From Marivibrio halodurans (GTDB lineage Bacteria; Pseudomonadota; Alphaproteobacteria; UBA8366; Aestuariispiraceae): a stretch of DNA of 64,000 nt. The stretch's first letter is position 1, and each line of letters starts with the position of its first letter. The stretch is from positions 248,001 through 312,000 of the forward strand of contig NZ_JAGMWN010000002.1 in assembly GCF_017963645.1 (NCBI RefSeq), read 5' to 3'. Below, piece after piece: positions 56,546-64,000 of this stretch. The notes below the pieces were generated by a model that had not been told where the DNA came from, searched no databases, and saw only the letters and a program-made list of their open reading frames with translations. Position numbers and translations under genes: made by a program.

Positions 56546-58792
56546 ATGAGCGACGCGGCGTTGAAACTGGGGGATGGGACCGGCCGCGAGGAGGCGCGGT
56601 CGGTCCTGGCGCGTGCCCATGAGGAAGGGCGGAGCGCCTTGGACGAGAGCCTCGGCAAGAAGGTTCTGGCCGATTACGGCGTGCGCGTTCCGCGCGCGGC
56701 CACGGCGCGGACGCCGGATGCGCTGGCGCTGGCGGCGGGGCGGTTGACGCCCCCCTTCGCGGTAAAGGTTCTGTCGTCCCAGGCCCTGCACAAAAGCGAT
56801 CTGGGCGGGGTCCGCCTCGGTCTCGCCACGGCCGGGGACGCGGCCGGGGCCGCCGCCGCCATCCGCGACGGATGGCCGGGCGAGGCGCCGGCCATCGAGG
56901 GATTCCTCGTCGAGGAGATGGCGCCCGCCGGTCAGGAGATGGTGATCGGCGGTTTCCATGATCCGCAGTTCGGCCCGATGGTCATGGTTGGCTTCGGCGG
57001 GGTCTTCGTGGAGATCTTCGCCGATGTCACCTTCCGCATCTGCCCGATCGATCGCGCGGATGCGTATGCGATGCTGGACGAATTGACGGCCAAGCCCTTG
57101 CTGGAGGGCGCGCGGGGTCGGCCGCCCCAGGACAAGGAGGCGCTGGTCGACGCCCTGCTGCGCATCGGCGGCGCCGACGGGCTGTTGATGGAGGCCGGCG
57201 GCGGGATCGCGGAGCTCGACATCAATCCGATGATCGTCGGGCGCGAGGGCGCGGTGGCGGTCGATGCGCGCATCGTCCTGCGCGCCGGCGATGCCGGGGC
57301 GTCGCGCTCCCCGGATCAGGATGTCGCGCCCCCGCCGGCGAGTTTCGCCCCCCTCTTCGCGCCCCGGACCGTCGCCGTGGCGGGGGTATCGGCCTCCGGC
57401 AAGGGGCCCGGCAACCGCTTCATCGCCAATCTGCGCGCGCTCGGCTTCGCGGGCACGATCTACCCCATTCATCCCAAGGCGGAGACGCTGGAAGGGCTGA
57501 CGGTCTATCGCGATCTCGGCGGGACGCCGGAACCCGTGGATTACGCCTATATCGCCGTGCCCAAGGCCGGCGTCGCGGATCTCTTGCGGTCGGCCGGTGG
57601 GCGGGTGCGCTTCGCCCAGGTCATGACCAGCGGCTTCGGGGAAGGCGGCGCCAACGATGATGGGCAGAATGCCCTGATCGCGGCGGCGCGCGAGGGGGGC
57701 GTGCGTGTCCTCGGCCCGAATTCGCTCGGTACCTATTCGCCGCGCGGGCGGATCGCCTTCGCGGAGGTTCGTCGCGCGGAATCGGAGCCCGGCCGCATCG
57801 GCATCGTCTCCCAGAGTGGCGGCATCGGCATCGACTTCGTGCGCACCGGCCAGTCGCGGGGGCTGCGCTATTCCGGCGTGGTGACCGTGGGGAACAGCGC
57901 CGATCTGGGGCCCAACGACCTGTTGGCGCATTTCATCGACGATCCGGAAACCACCGTCATCGGCATGTATCTGGAGGATATCGGGGATGGGCGGCGCTTC
58001 TTCGACCTGCTGCGTCGGGCCCAGGGACGCAAGCCCATTGTCCTGCTGAAGGGCGGACGCAGCGCCGAGGGGCAAAAGGCCGTGGTCTCCCATACCGGTG
58101 CGCTGGCGGGCGATTTCCGCATCTGGCGCGCCCTGTCGGCGCAAACGGGCTGTATCCTGGTCGATACGATCGAGGACCTTCTGGAGGTCCTGTTGCTGTT
58201 CCAGACGATCACCCCATCACCCGACCGGATCAGCCGCCGATTGGCGCTGTTCGGCAATGGCGGCGGCGCCAGCGTGGTGGCGACGGATTGTTTCGTCGAG
58301 CAGGGGTTCGAGATCGCGACTTTCGCCGAGAAAACCGCGGAGAGGCTGGCCGCGCTGGATATTCCCGATGGGGCCAGCACGAGCAACCCGATCGATTTCC
58401 CGGCGAATGCCTTCAACCGCAGCAATGGCAAGGTAGCGGCGGATATCCTGCCGGCGCTGCATGACGATTCGGGGACGGATGCGATCCTGTTGCACCTCAA
58501 TCTGCCGGTGCTGATCAGCTATCGCGGCAGCGACATCGTGCCGAACATCATCGAGTCCGCCATCGCGGCGCGGGGGCAGGCGGGGCAAGATGCGCCGCAT
58601 CTGGTGATCGTGATGCGCTCCGACGGCACGGACGAGGTGGACGGCGTCCGGCGCGAACAACGCCGCCGCGCCGTCGCCGCCGGCATCCCGGTTTTCGAGA
58701 ATTTCGCGACGGCCGCGCGGGCCCTGGGCGCCATGGCCCGGTTCGAAGCCTTCCAGGCGGCGCGGTCGCACGGCGGAGGCGGCAACAGATGA
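56546..58792 (+). CDS. ADP-forming acyl-CoA synthetase (acetate-CoA ligase family)
   Basis: Activates a carboxylic acid to its CoA thioester with ATP, or the reverse. In 748 residues the domains run in swapped order: ATP-grasp first (about 20-250: LADYGVRVPRAATARTPD, FAVKVLSSQALHKSDLGGVRLGL, ELDINPMIV), then the CoA-binding Rossmann domain (FAPRTVAVAGVSASGKGPGNRF) and the ligase domains with the phosphorylated His in KAVVSHTGALAGD. It lies 34 bases after the small biotin carrier and overlaps the next gene by four bases. It probably makes the CoA ester that the neighbouring 12S-like enzyme uses (inference). Confidence 0.9.
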   Translation: MSDAALKLGDGTGREEARSVLARAHEEGRSALDESLGKKVLADYGVRVPRAATARTPDALALAAGRLTPPFAVKVLSSQALHKSDLGGVRLGLATAGDAAGAAAAIRDGWPGEAPAIEGFLVEEMAPAGQEMVIGGFHDPQFGPMVMVGFGGVFVEIFADVTFRICPIDRADAYAMLDELTAKPLLEGARGRPPQDKEALVDALLRIGGADGLLMEAGGGIAELDINPMIVGREGAVAVDARIVLRAGDAGASRSPDQDVAPPPASFAPLFAPRTVAVAGVSASGKGPGNRFIANLRALGFAGTIYPIHPKAETLEGLTVYRDLGGTPEPVDYAYIAVPKAGVADLLRSAGGRVRFAQVMTSGFGEGGANDDGQNALIAAAREGGVRVLGPNSLGTYSPRGRIAFAEVRRAESEPGRIGIVSQSGGIGIDFVRTGQSRGLRYSGVVTVGNSADLGPNDLLAHFIDDPETTVIGMYLEDIGDGRRFFDLLRRAQGRKPIVLLKGGRSAEGQKAVVSHTGALAGDFRIWRALSAQTGCILVDTIEDLLEVLLLFQTITPSPDRISRRLALFGNGGGASVVATDCFVEQGFEIATFAEKTAERLAALDIPDGASTSNPIDFPANAFNRSNGKVAADILPALHDDSGTDAILLHLNLPVLISYRGSDIVPNIIESAIAARGQAGQDAPHLVIVMRSDGTDEVDGVRREQRRRAVAAGIPVFENFATAARALGAMARFEAFQAARSHGGGGNR

Positions 58793-59847
58793 GCGACGCG
58801 ACGGGAACCGCGCTGATCGTGGGGGCCGGCGGCGTGGTCGGGCGTACCGTGCTGGATCATTTCACGGGTCTGGACGGATGGTCGGCGATCGCGGCCTCGC
58901 GCAATCCGCCGGAGACGGTGGACGGCGCGCGACGCGTCGCCATCGATCTGCAGGACCCGGCGGATTGCCGGCGCCGAATCGCCGAGAATGCCGATGTGAG
59001 TCACATCTTCTTCGCGGCCTATCGCCCGGCGCCGGACCCGGTGTCGGAGATCGAGGCCAATCTTTCGATGCTGGTCAATCTGGTGGACGCGGCCGAGGCG
59101 GAGGCGCCCGGCCTGCGTCATGTCAATCTGGCCCATGGGCAAAAATGGTACGGCAATCACCTCGGCCCCTATCGCACGCCGGCGAAGGAGGACGACCCCC
59201 GGCACATGCCGCCGAACTTCTACTACGACCAGCAGGACTTCATCGCCGCGCGGCAGAAGGGAAAAGCCTGGACATGGTCGGCCGTGCGCGTTCAGGCGCC
59301 GCTCGGCTTCTCGCTCGGCAGTCCGATGAACCAGGTGTTGATCGTCGGCCTCTACGGCTCGATCTGCCGCGCCCTGGGGCAACCCTTGAACTTTCCCGGG
59401 CCGGCGGGGTGCTTCGATGCGCTTTACCAGGTAACCGATCCGGACATACTGGCCCGGTCGATGCATTGGATGGCGACCCGTCCCGGCTGTGCCAACCAGG
59501 CCTTCAACGTCACCAACGGCGACCTGTTCCGCTGGCGCAATCTATGGCCGCGCCTGGCGGCGTTCTTCGGCGTTCCCTGCGGGGAGGTCCGTACCCGCTC
59601 CCTCGTCGATCTGATGGGGGATAAGGGGGATGTCTGGGATCGTCTGGTGGCGGAGCACGGTCTTCAATCCTACAAGATGGATCAGCTTGTCAATTGGCGC
59701 TGGGGTGATTTTATCTTCGGCAGTACATACGACAATGTTTCATCAACAATAAAAATAAGAAAAACAGGCTTCACCAACTGTATGGATAGTGAGGAGTGTT
59801 ATCTGAATGCTCTGGAGAGGCTACGGAACGAGAAAATAATACCGTAG
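58789..59847 (+). CDS. PRISE-type short-chain reductase (progesterone 5-beta-reductase-like)
   Basis: A 352-residue NAD(P)-dependent oxidoreductase of the extended SDR class. Seen: the N-terminal GAGGVVGRTV, which fits the family's GxTGxxG place, NLAHGQKWYGNHLGP, FYYDQQDFIAARQKGKAWTWSAVRV with the conserved Tyr of the PRISE group, GFSLGSPMN, and QAFNVTNGDLFRWRNLWP. PRISE enzymes reduce activated C=C bonds of enones, which suggests reduction of an unsaturated intermediate. Its start overlaps the synthetase stop (ATGA). The last about 50 codons are richer in A/T than the rest. Confidence 0.88.
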   Translation: MSDATGTALIVGAGGVVGRTVLDHFTGLDGWSAIAASRNPPETVDGARRVAIDLQDPADCRRRIAENADVSHIFFAAYRPAPDPVSEIEANLSMLVNLVDAAEAEAPGLRHVNLAHGQKWYGNHLGPYRTPAKEDDPRHMPPNFYYDQQDFIAARQKGKAWTWSAVRVQAPLGFSLGSPMNQVLIVGLYGSICRALGQPLNFPGPAGCFDALYQVTDPDILARSMHWMATRPGCANQAFNVTNGDLFRWRNLWPRLAAFFGVPCGEVRTRSLVDLMGDKGDVWDRLVAEHGLQSYKMDQLVNWRWGDFIFGSTYDNVSSTIKIRKTGFTNCMDSEECYLNALERLRNEKIIP

Positions 59848-60016
59848 GTTTTCTTCTTCTCCGGGGGTGCCGGGCGGCCGATACGACCGCGCCCGGTTGG
59901 AGAAGGGTGCCGGAAACGAAAGAGCTTCCGGTTCGCCGATCGAACGCGGGGGAGACGATCTGCCCCGCGCGAAACAAACCGGACCCCGTGGATGTCCGGT
60001 AAAATGGGAGGTAACG

Positions 60017-61243
60017 ATGAATCAAATGTTCAAGAACGTATCCCGCCGGGATCTGATGAGTATCTTTGGCCGTTACGGCATGGCGTCGACGATGCTCGCC
60101 GCGTCCGGCATGGCCGGTGCGATCACCGCGCCGCGGCTGGCGGCCGCGGCCGAGGAAACCCAGAAGGACCGCTATACGAGCGAGCCGAAGTATAAGTTGC
60201 GCTATGGCGGGGCCGGCTATAACGCCGAACGCCTGAAATATGTCCATGTCGGGTGCCTCGACTTCATCCGCGATCTGGAGGAGCGCACGAACGGCGCCAT
60301 CCGTGTCGAGTTCATCGGCGAGAACCAGATCTGCAATGAACTGGACTGCGTGAAGAAGACCCAGCAGGGCATCATCGATATCTTCACGTCGTCCACGCAG
60401 AACGCGGCCGGCGCGGCGCCCTACTACAACGCGCTCGATTTCGCCTATATGTTCCCCAGCCGCTCGTCCTTCTATCATTTCCTCTATCATCCGAAGAGCG
60501 AGACGCTGCTGCGCGAGCCGCTGCGTCGCCTGCACAAGGTGCAGTTCCTCTTCACCATGTACGAGGCGCGCGGTCTGATGATGGGCCTGAAGTACAAGGA
60601 CCGGCCGACCATCTCCACGCTGGAGGAATTGCAGGGCGGCAAGAACCGCGTGACCGGCTCCCAGCCGGGCCGGATCGCGATGGATCTGATGGGCCTCAAC
60701 CCCGTTCCGGTCGCCTGGGAGGAGACGCTCGACGGATTGAAGCAGGGGCTGATCGACGGGGCGGAGACGTGGATGTCGGCGGTGGCCGCCTTCAACATGA
60801 CCCCGGTCGTGTCCCAGGCGGTGGATCTGCGGTTCTTCTGCGGGGCCGAGCATGCGGCGATGAATCTCGACGTCTTCGAGAAGCTGGAGCCGGAATACCA
60901 GGACGCGATCATGGAATCGGCCTATCTCACCCAGGCCCGCATCCAGGGCACCCATGAGGCCGCGCTGGTCAACTTCATCGGGGCGACCAATCCGCCGATG
61001 GCCGGTACGGTGTTCGACGAGTACGGCGTGCGCGTGGCGCAGCTTCCGGACGAGGAAATCGCCAAGGCCGAGCAGCTGTGCGCGCCCGAGCATGTTCCCG
61101 AGCCCTGGGAGCAGTGGCGCGAGCGGATCAACGAATGGTCCGGCGGCCATGATGTCTATTCGGAAATCCACGCCATCGCGCGGGAGATTCCGAAGGAAAC
61201 CCCGGCACAGGACGTCACGCCGCGTCGTTGGTGGAACGCCTGA
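60017..61243 (+). CDS. dctP: TRAP transporter substrate-binding protein (DctP family)
   Basis: Periplasmic receptor that hands an organic acid to the TRAP permease. In 408 residues it has a twin-arginine-type signal (SRRDLMSIFGRYGMASTMLAASGMAGAI, cut near AAAAEE), then the DctP fold: FIRDLEERTNGAIRVEFIGENQIC, QQGIIDIFTSSTQNAAGAAPYYNALDFAYMFP, KNRVTGSQPGRIAMDLMGLNPVPVAWEETLDGLKQGLIDGAETW split over residues 210-265. The Arg in the family's carboxylate-binding place appears as GSQPGRIA. GGGAGGTAACG precedes the ATG. A 9-bp stem-loop follows the stop. Confidence 0.92.
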   Translation: MNQMFKNVSRRDLMSIFGRYGMASTMLAASGMAGAITAPRLAAAAEETQKDRYTSEPKYKLRYGGAGYNAERLKYVHVGCLDFIRDLEERTNGAIRVEFIGENQICNELDCVKKTQQGIIDIFTSSTQNAAGAAPYYNALDFAYMFPSRSSFYHFLYHPKSETLLREPLRRLHKVQFLFTMYEARGLMMGLKYKDRPTISTLEELQGGKNRVTGSQPGRIAMDLMGLNPVPVAWEETLDGLKQGLIDGAETWMSAVAAFNMTPVVSQAVDLRFFCGAEHAAMNLDVFEKLEPEYQDAIMESAYLTQARIQGTHEAALVNFIGATNPPMAGTVFDEYGVRVAQLPDEEIAKAEQLCAPEHVPEPWEQWRERINEWSGGHDVYSEIHAIAREIPKETPAQDVTPRRWWNA

Positions 61244-61258
61244 TTTCGGAAGGCGCGC

Positions 61259-61280
61259 GGGGTGGCCGAAGGGCCACCCC
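61259..61280 (+). other. Intra-operon stem-loop after dctP
   Basis: GGGGTGGCC (61259-61267), loop GAAG, GGCCACCCC (61272-61280). No T-run follows. Such hairpins after binding-protein genes usually protect the upstream mRNA and lower read-through, giving more binding protein than permease. Confidence 0.7.
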
Positions 61281-61346
61281 GTCGCCCTTTCGAAAAGGAG
61301 ATAAGAAATTGGGGTCGAAACAGGAAACGCAGCGGGGGCGCGGGAT

Positions 61347-61868
61347 ATGAAGAAAGCCATTCTGTGGCTCGACGACAATATCGAGCCCATTCTCATCTAT
61401 ATCGCCTATGCCGCGATGGCGGGGCTGGTCTTCGAACAGGTGGTTCTGCGGTTCCTCTTCAAGACCCAGGTTGCCTGGAGCGCCGGCGTGGCGATCTACA
61501 TGTTCATCTGGGTCACGTGGTTGGGGGCGGCCTATAACGTGCGCAAGCGCGCGCATCTGACCTTCGGCGAGATTCGCGCGCAGATGTCCTATGGGATGCA
61601 GTTCGTCTGCCTGATCATCGATGCGCTCATGTGGGTCTCGCTCGCGGTCGTCGTGATCTACTACGCGCTGGATCAGATCGATTTGTTGCAGATGAACTTC
61701 GCCTTCGTGCCGGGCACGAGCAATCTGATGCAATGGTGGTTCTATCTGATCATGCCCTTCGGCTGGGGGCTGATCATCCTGCGGGCCGTTCAGAATCTGT
61801 GGCAGGACATCGCCGCGTTCCGCCGGCGCGAGCCGTTCAAGCTCAACGCCCATGCGATGGCGGAATAG
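61347..61868 (+). CDS. dctQ: TRAP transporter small permease (DctQ family)
   Basis: A 173-residue inner-membrane protein with four hydrophobic segments (about 12-33, 46-65, 88-110, 127-150). The family signature is visible in LRFLFKTQVAWSAGVAIYMFIWVTWLGAAYNVRKRAHLTF, which holds the usual Trp-x-x-Glu-like and RxxxH parts. It pairs with the large permease 9 bases downstream. Confidence 0.93.
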   Translation: MKKAILWLDDNIEPILIYIAYAAMAGLVFEQVVLRFLFKTQVAWSAGVAIYMFIWVTWLGAAYNVRKRAHLTFGEIRAQMSYGMQFVCLIIDALMWVSLAVVVIYYALDQIDLLQMNFAFVPGTSNLMQWWFYLIMPFGWGLIILRAVQNLWQDIAAFRRREPFKLNAHAMAE

Positions 61869-61877
61869 GGGGCGGTC

Positions 61878-63161
61878 ATGGAAGGCGAACTCATCGCTCT
61901 CGTCTCGGTATCCGCCGTGGTGCTGTTCTGCATCGGGGTGCCGATCTTTCTGATCATCGCGCATTGGGTGCTGTGGACCAGCGTGATCACCGATTTCACG
62001 CTCGCCAATCTCAGCCTGACGCTGTTCGAGGGGATCAACTTCTTCGGTCTCCTGGCATTGCCATTGTTCATCCTGACTGGAGACATCATCAACGCGGCCG
62101 GTATCGCGAAGCGCCTGACCGATTTCGCCTACGCGCTCCTCGGGTGGGTGCGCGGCGGTCTCGGGCTGGCGGCGCTCGGCGCCTGCGGGATGTTCTCCGC
62201 GATCTCCGGGTCCAACGCGGCGACCACGGCGACGATCGGCTCGATCATGTACAAGGAGTTGAAGGAGGGAAAATACGACGACCGCTTCTCGGCCGCGACG
62301 CTCGCGTCCGGCGGTGTCGTCGGGATCATCATCCCGCCCTCGATCATCTTCGTCATCTACGGCTTCCTGCTGAACCTGCCGATCGGCGATCTGTTCATGG
62401 CCGGTCTGTTGCCGGGCGCGCTGATGATCGTCGGCATGCAGATCGTCTGTCTGGTCCTGTCCTGGAAGTTCGGATGGGGCACGGTCCAGCCGCTGCGGCT
62501 CGGCAATTGCGTCCGCACGGGCCTTCGCGCCTATCTTGGTTTCGTGGCGATCGCGATCGTGTTGCTCGGTATTTATGGCGGTATCTTCTCGCCGACCGAG
62601 GCGGCGGCGATGACGGTGGTTTTCGGCCTGTTCGCCGGCGTGGCGATCACGCGGGAGATCAAGCCGCGCGCCATCCCGAAGGTGTTGCTCCATTCGGGGC
62701 AGATCGCGGGGCTTCTGGTGCCGCTGGTCGCGGTGTCGATCGTGATGCAACAACTCCTCTCGATCATCGGTGCGCCGGCCTTCGTGGCCGGGCTGTTCGA
62801 CGGTGTCGGCGGCTATTACGCGACCATGATGATCTGCATGGCGATGATCCTGGTAACGGGATGTTTCCTGGAAAGCGTGCCGGTGGTCATCATCCTGGCC
62901 CCGATCCTGGCTCCGATCGCCTATGGCGTCGGTGTCGATCCGACGCATTTCGCGATCATCTTCGTGGCGGGAACGGCGATCGGGTTCATCACGCCGCCCT
63001 TCGGCCTCAACCTGTTCGTGGCCAGCAGTATAACCGGCGTGCCGTTCCTGCGGATCGTGCCGTTCGTGGTGCCCTATTTCATCGTGCTGCTGCTGTCCTG
63101 GCTGGCGATCGTCGGCCTGCCTGAATTGTCCACCTACCTACCGTCGATCAGCGGCATGTAG
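61878..63161 (+). CDS. dctM: TRAP transporter large permease (DctM family)
   Basis: A 427-residue sodium-driven permease with about 12 hydrophobic segments. Seen: FEGINFFGLLALPLFILTGDIINAAGIAKRL, GMFSAISGSNAATTATIGSIM, GGVVGIIIPPSIIFVIYGFL, the re-entrant-loop duplicates near FLESVPVVIILAPILAPIAYGVGVDPTHFAI and the GFITPPFGLNLFV end. With dctP and dctQ it makes a complete importer. Its place at the end of the carboxylase cluster suggests that it brings in the growth substrate. Confidence 0.95.
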   Translation: MEGELIALVSVSAVVLFCIGVPIFLIIAHWVLWTSVITDFTLANLSLTLFEGINFFGLLALPLFILTGDIINAAGIAKRLTDFAYALLGWVRGGLGLAALGACGMFSAISGSNAATTATIGSIMYKELKEGKYDDRFSAATLASGGVVGIIIPPSIIFVIYGFLLNLPIGDLFMAGLLPGALMIVGMQIVCLVLSWKFGWGTVQPLRLGNCVRTGLRAYLGFVAIAIVLLGIYGGIFSPTEAAAMTVVFGLFAGVAITREIKPRAIPKVLLHSGQIAGLLVPLVAVSIVMQQLLSIIGAPAFVAGLFDGVGGYYATMMICMAMILVTGCFLESVPVVIILAPILAPIAYGVGVDPTHFAIIFVAGTAIGFITPPFGLNLFVASSITGVPFLRIVPFVVPYFIVLLLSWLAIVGLPELSTYLPSISGM

Positions 63162-63171
63162 GCACTCATCC

Positions 63172-63702
63172 GTGAAAGCCGTTCGCCCCGCGCCCATCGG
63201 TGCGGGGCGGCGGTTCGGAAATGGAGATCCCGTTATTTCCGCGCCCTCTCTCAAGTCGGCCTATCTGGGCGAACTGCGCGTGGTGTTCGCGCGCTCGCAC
63301 ATCATCGGCGACACACCCGCCGGCGCGCGCCGGGTCGATTGCTTCGAGAGCGGTCACTTCCAGGGCCCCCGGTTGAACGCTCGTGTCCTGCCCGGGACCA
63401 GCGATTGGCTCCTCGGGGGGCGGGATGGGGTTCACCGGCCCGATGTCCGGGTCTGCCTGGAGACCGATGGGGGGGAGCGTCTGCTCATGTCCTATCGCGG
63501 CGTGCGGCGCGGCACGCCCGAGGCGATGGAACGCTTCGCCCGCGCGTTGCCGGTCGATCCGGAGAGCTACTATCTGCGAAGCCTGATCCTGTTCGAGGCG
63601 GCGACGAGCGGTCCGCATGCCTGGTTGAACGACCTAGTGGCCGTCGGCATCGGCCGGCGCGAACCCGAGGCGACCTGTTACGATGTCTTCGAAATCCTGT
63701 AG
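63172..63702 (+). CDS. DUF3237 family protein
   Basis: A 176-residue protein; the region from about residue 30 (YLGELRVVFARSHIIGDTPAGARRVDCFESGHFQGPRLNARVLPGTSDWLL to RPDVRVCLETDGGERLLMSYRGVR) matches DUF3237, a small beta-barrel family often found beside catabolic genes and of unknown role. The GTG at 63172 is the only reasonable start, but the N-terminal about 25 residues are not typical. It begins 10 bases after dctM and its end overlaps the next gene by 20 bases. Confidence 0.82.
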   Translation: MKAVRPAPIGAGRRFGNGDPVISAPSLKSAYLGELRVVFARSHIIGDTPAGARRVDCFESGHFQGPRLNARVLPGTSDWLLGGRDGVHRPDVRVCLETDGGERLLMSYRGVRRGTPEAMERFARALPVDPESYYLRSLILFEAATSGPHAWLNDLVAVGIGRREPEATCYDVFEIL

Positions 63703-64000
63703 CGACACGGCCCCTTCCGGCCCCTTCGCGCGCGGGCTGTCCTTCTTGGAGCCGGCCAACGCGATCTTTCCCGGCCTCGCCGTCGCCGGCATCGTCGGCC
63801 TCGCCGCGGCGTTCCTGACGGATCATTACGGCGGGCCGATCATGGTCTTCGTGCTGTTGCTCGGGATGACCCTCAATCCCGTCGCGTCCAGCCCGCGCTT
63901 CGTTCCCGGGATCACGCTGGCAACGACCCGGGTCCTGCGGATCGGCGTCGCCCTGCTGGGCGCGCGGATCACGCTCGATCAGATCCTGTCGCTCGGCCTT
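63683..64000 (+). CDS. YeiH-type putative sulfate exporter family transporter, 3' end outside the window
   Basis: The first 106 residues of a membrane protein of the conserved family PF03601 (YeiH; putative sulfate or organic-sulfonate exporter). Seen: ANAIFPGLAVAGIVGLAAAFL (membrane segment one), GPIMVFVLLLGMTLNPVA (segment two), then FVPGITLATTRVLRIGVALLGARITLDQIL, the family's most conserved stretch. The start at 63683 lies inside the DUF3237 gene. Other family members sit in pathways that release sulfite from sulfonates; whether that applies here is open. Confidence 0.85.
   Translation, partial: MSSKSCSDTAPSGPFARGLSFLEPANAIFPGLAVAGIVGLAAAFLTDHYGGPIMVFVLLLGMTLNPVASSPRFVPGITLATTRVLRIGVALLGARITLDQILSLGL

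Overview
This 64-kb window is GC-rich, tightly packed bacterial chromosome, most likely from an alphaproteobacterium of Rhodospirillales type. The evidence is a set of families typical of that class (DUF2125, DUF4170, DUF6476, a zf-CHCC protein, HisZ next to PurA, RpoH ending a run of housekeeping genes, and MetH split into two proteins). Placement below class level is an inference. There are no rRNA genes and no CRISPR array; the only tRNA is tRNA-Glu(CTC).

Bases 1-40,420 are mostly core metabolism. They hold a B12-dependent ribonucleotide reductase (cut by the window edge), a DUF2125 protein, a chorismate mutase - HisC-like aminotransferase - TyrA operon for aromatic amino acids, homoserine O-acetyltransferase and TruA, an OpgH glucan synthase, a TetR-controlled efflux pair, MetF with split MetH, LeuA, MsrA, UbiD, DNA polymerase I, an ABC ATPase, PncA, HisZ, PurA, a pseudokinase with a membrane partner, RpoH, an RluD-type synthase and a threonine aldolase. 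The control sites are legible. leuA is preceded by a probably leaderless 19-codon Leu-rich leader peptide and an attenuator. The tetR promoter holds a perfect 22-bp palindrome. Three GCGCAC-N3-GTGCGC palindromes lie between a small orphan protein and an XRE-type regulator, one of them exactly filling the promoter spacer.

Bases 40,406-45,849 are a small decayed genomic island in the 3' end of tRNA-Glu, bounded by a 14-bp direct repeat. It carries a frameshifted integrase cut off by an IS5/IS427-type element (itself in three frames), a LuxR-type regulator of lower GC, a broken dienelactone-hydrolase-like lipoprotein, an unknown lipoprotein and an intact dienelactone-hydrolase-like lipoprotein.

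Bases 46,280-64,000 look like one catabolic locus built on biotin. It has a biotin carboxylase, two biotin carriers (186 and 73 residues), a keto-acid-type carboxyltransferase (5S/OadA-like) and an acyl-CoA-type carboxyltransferase (12S/PccB-like). With them are an amidohydrolase, an MmgE/PrpD protein, an ADP-forming acyl-CoA synthetase, a PRISE-type reductase, a DUF3237 protein, a complete TRAP uptake system, a YeiH-type exporter (cut by the window edge), and GntR and LysR regulators with candidate operators. Having 5S-, 12S- and 1.3S-like parts together resembles a transcarboxylase. The TRAP system probably imports the organic acid that the pathway degrades. The substrate cannot be read from sequence, and this locus is the best candidate here for an undescribed system.
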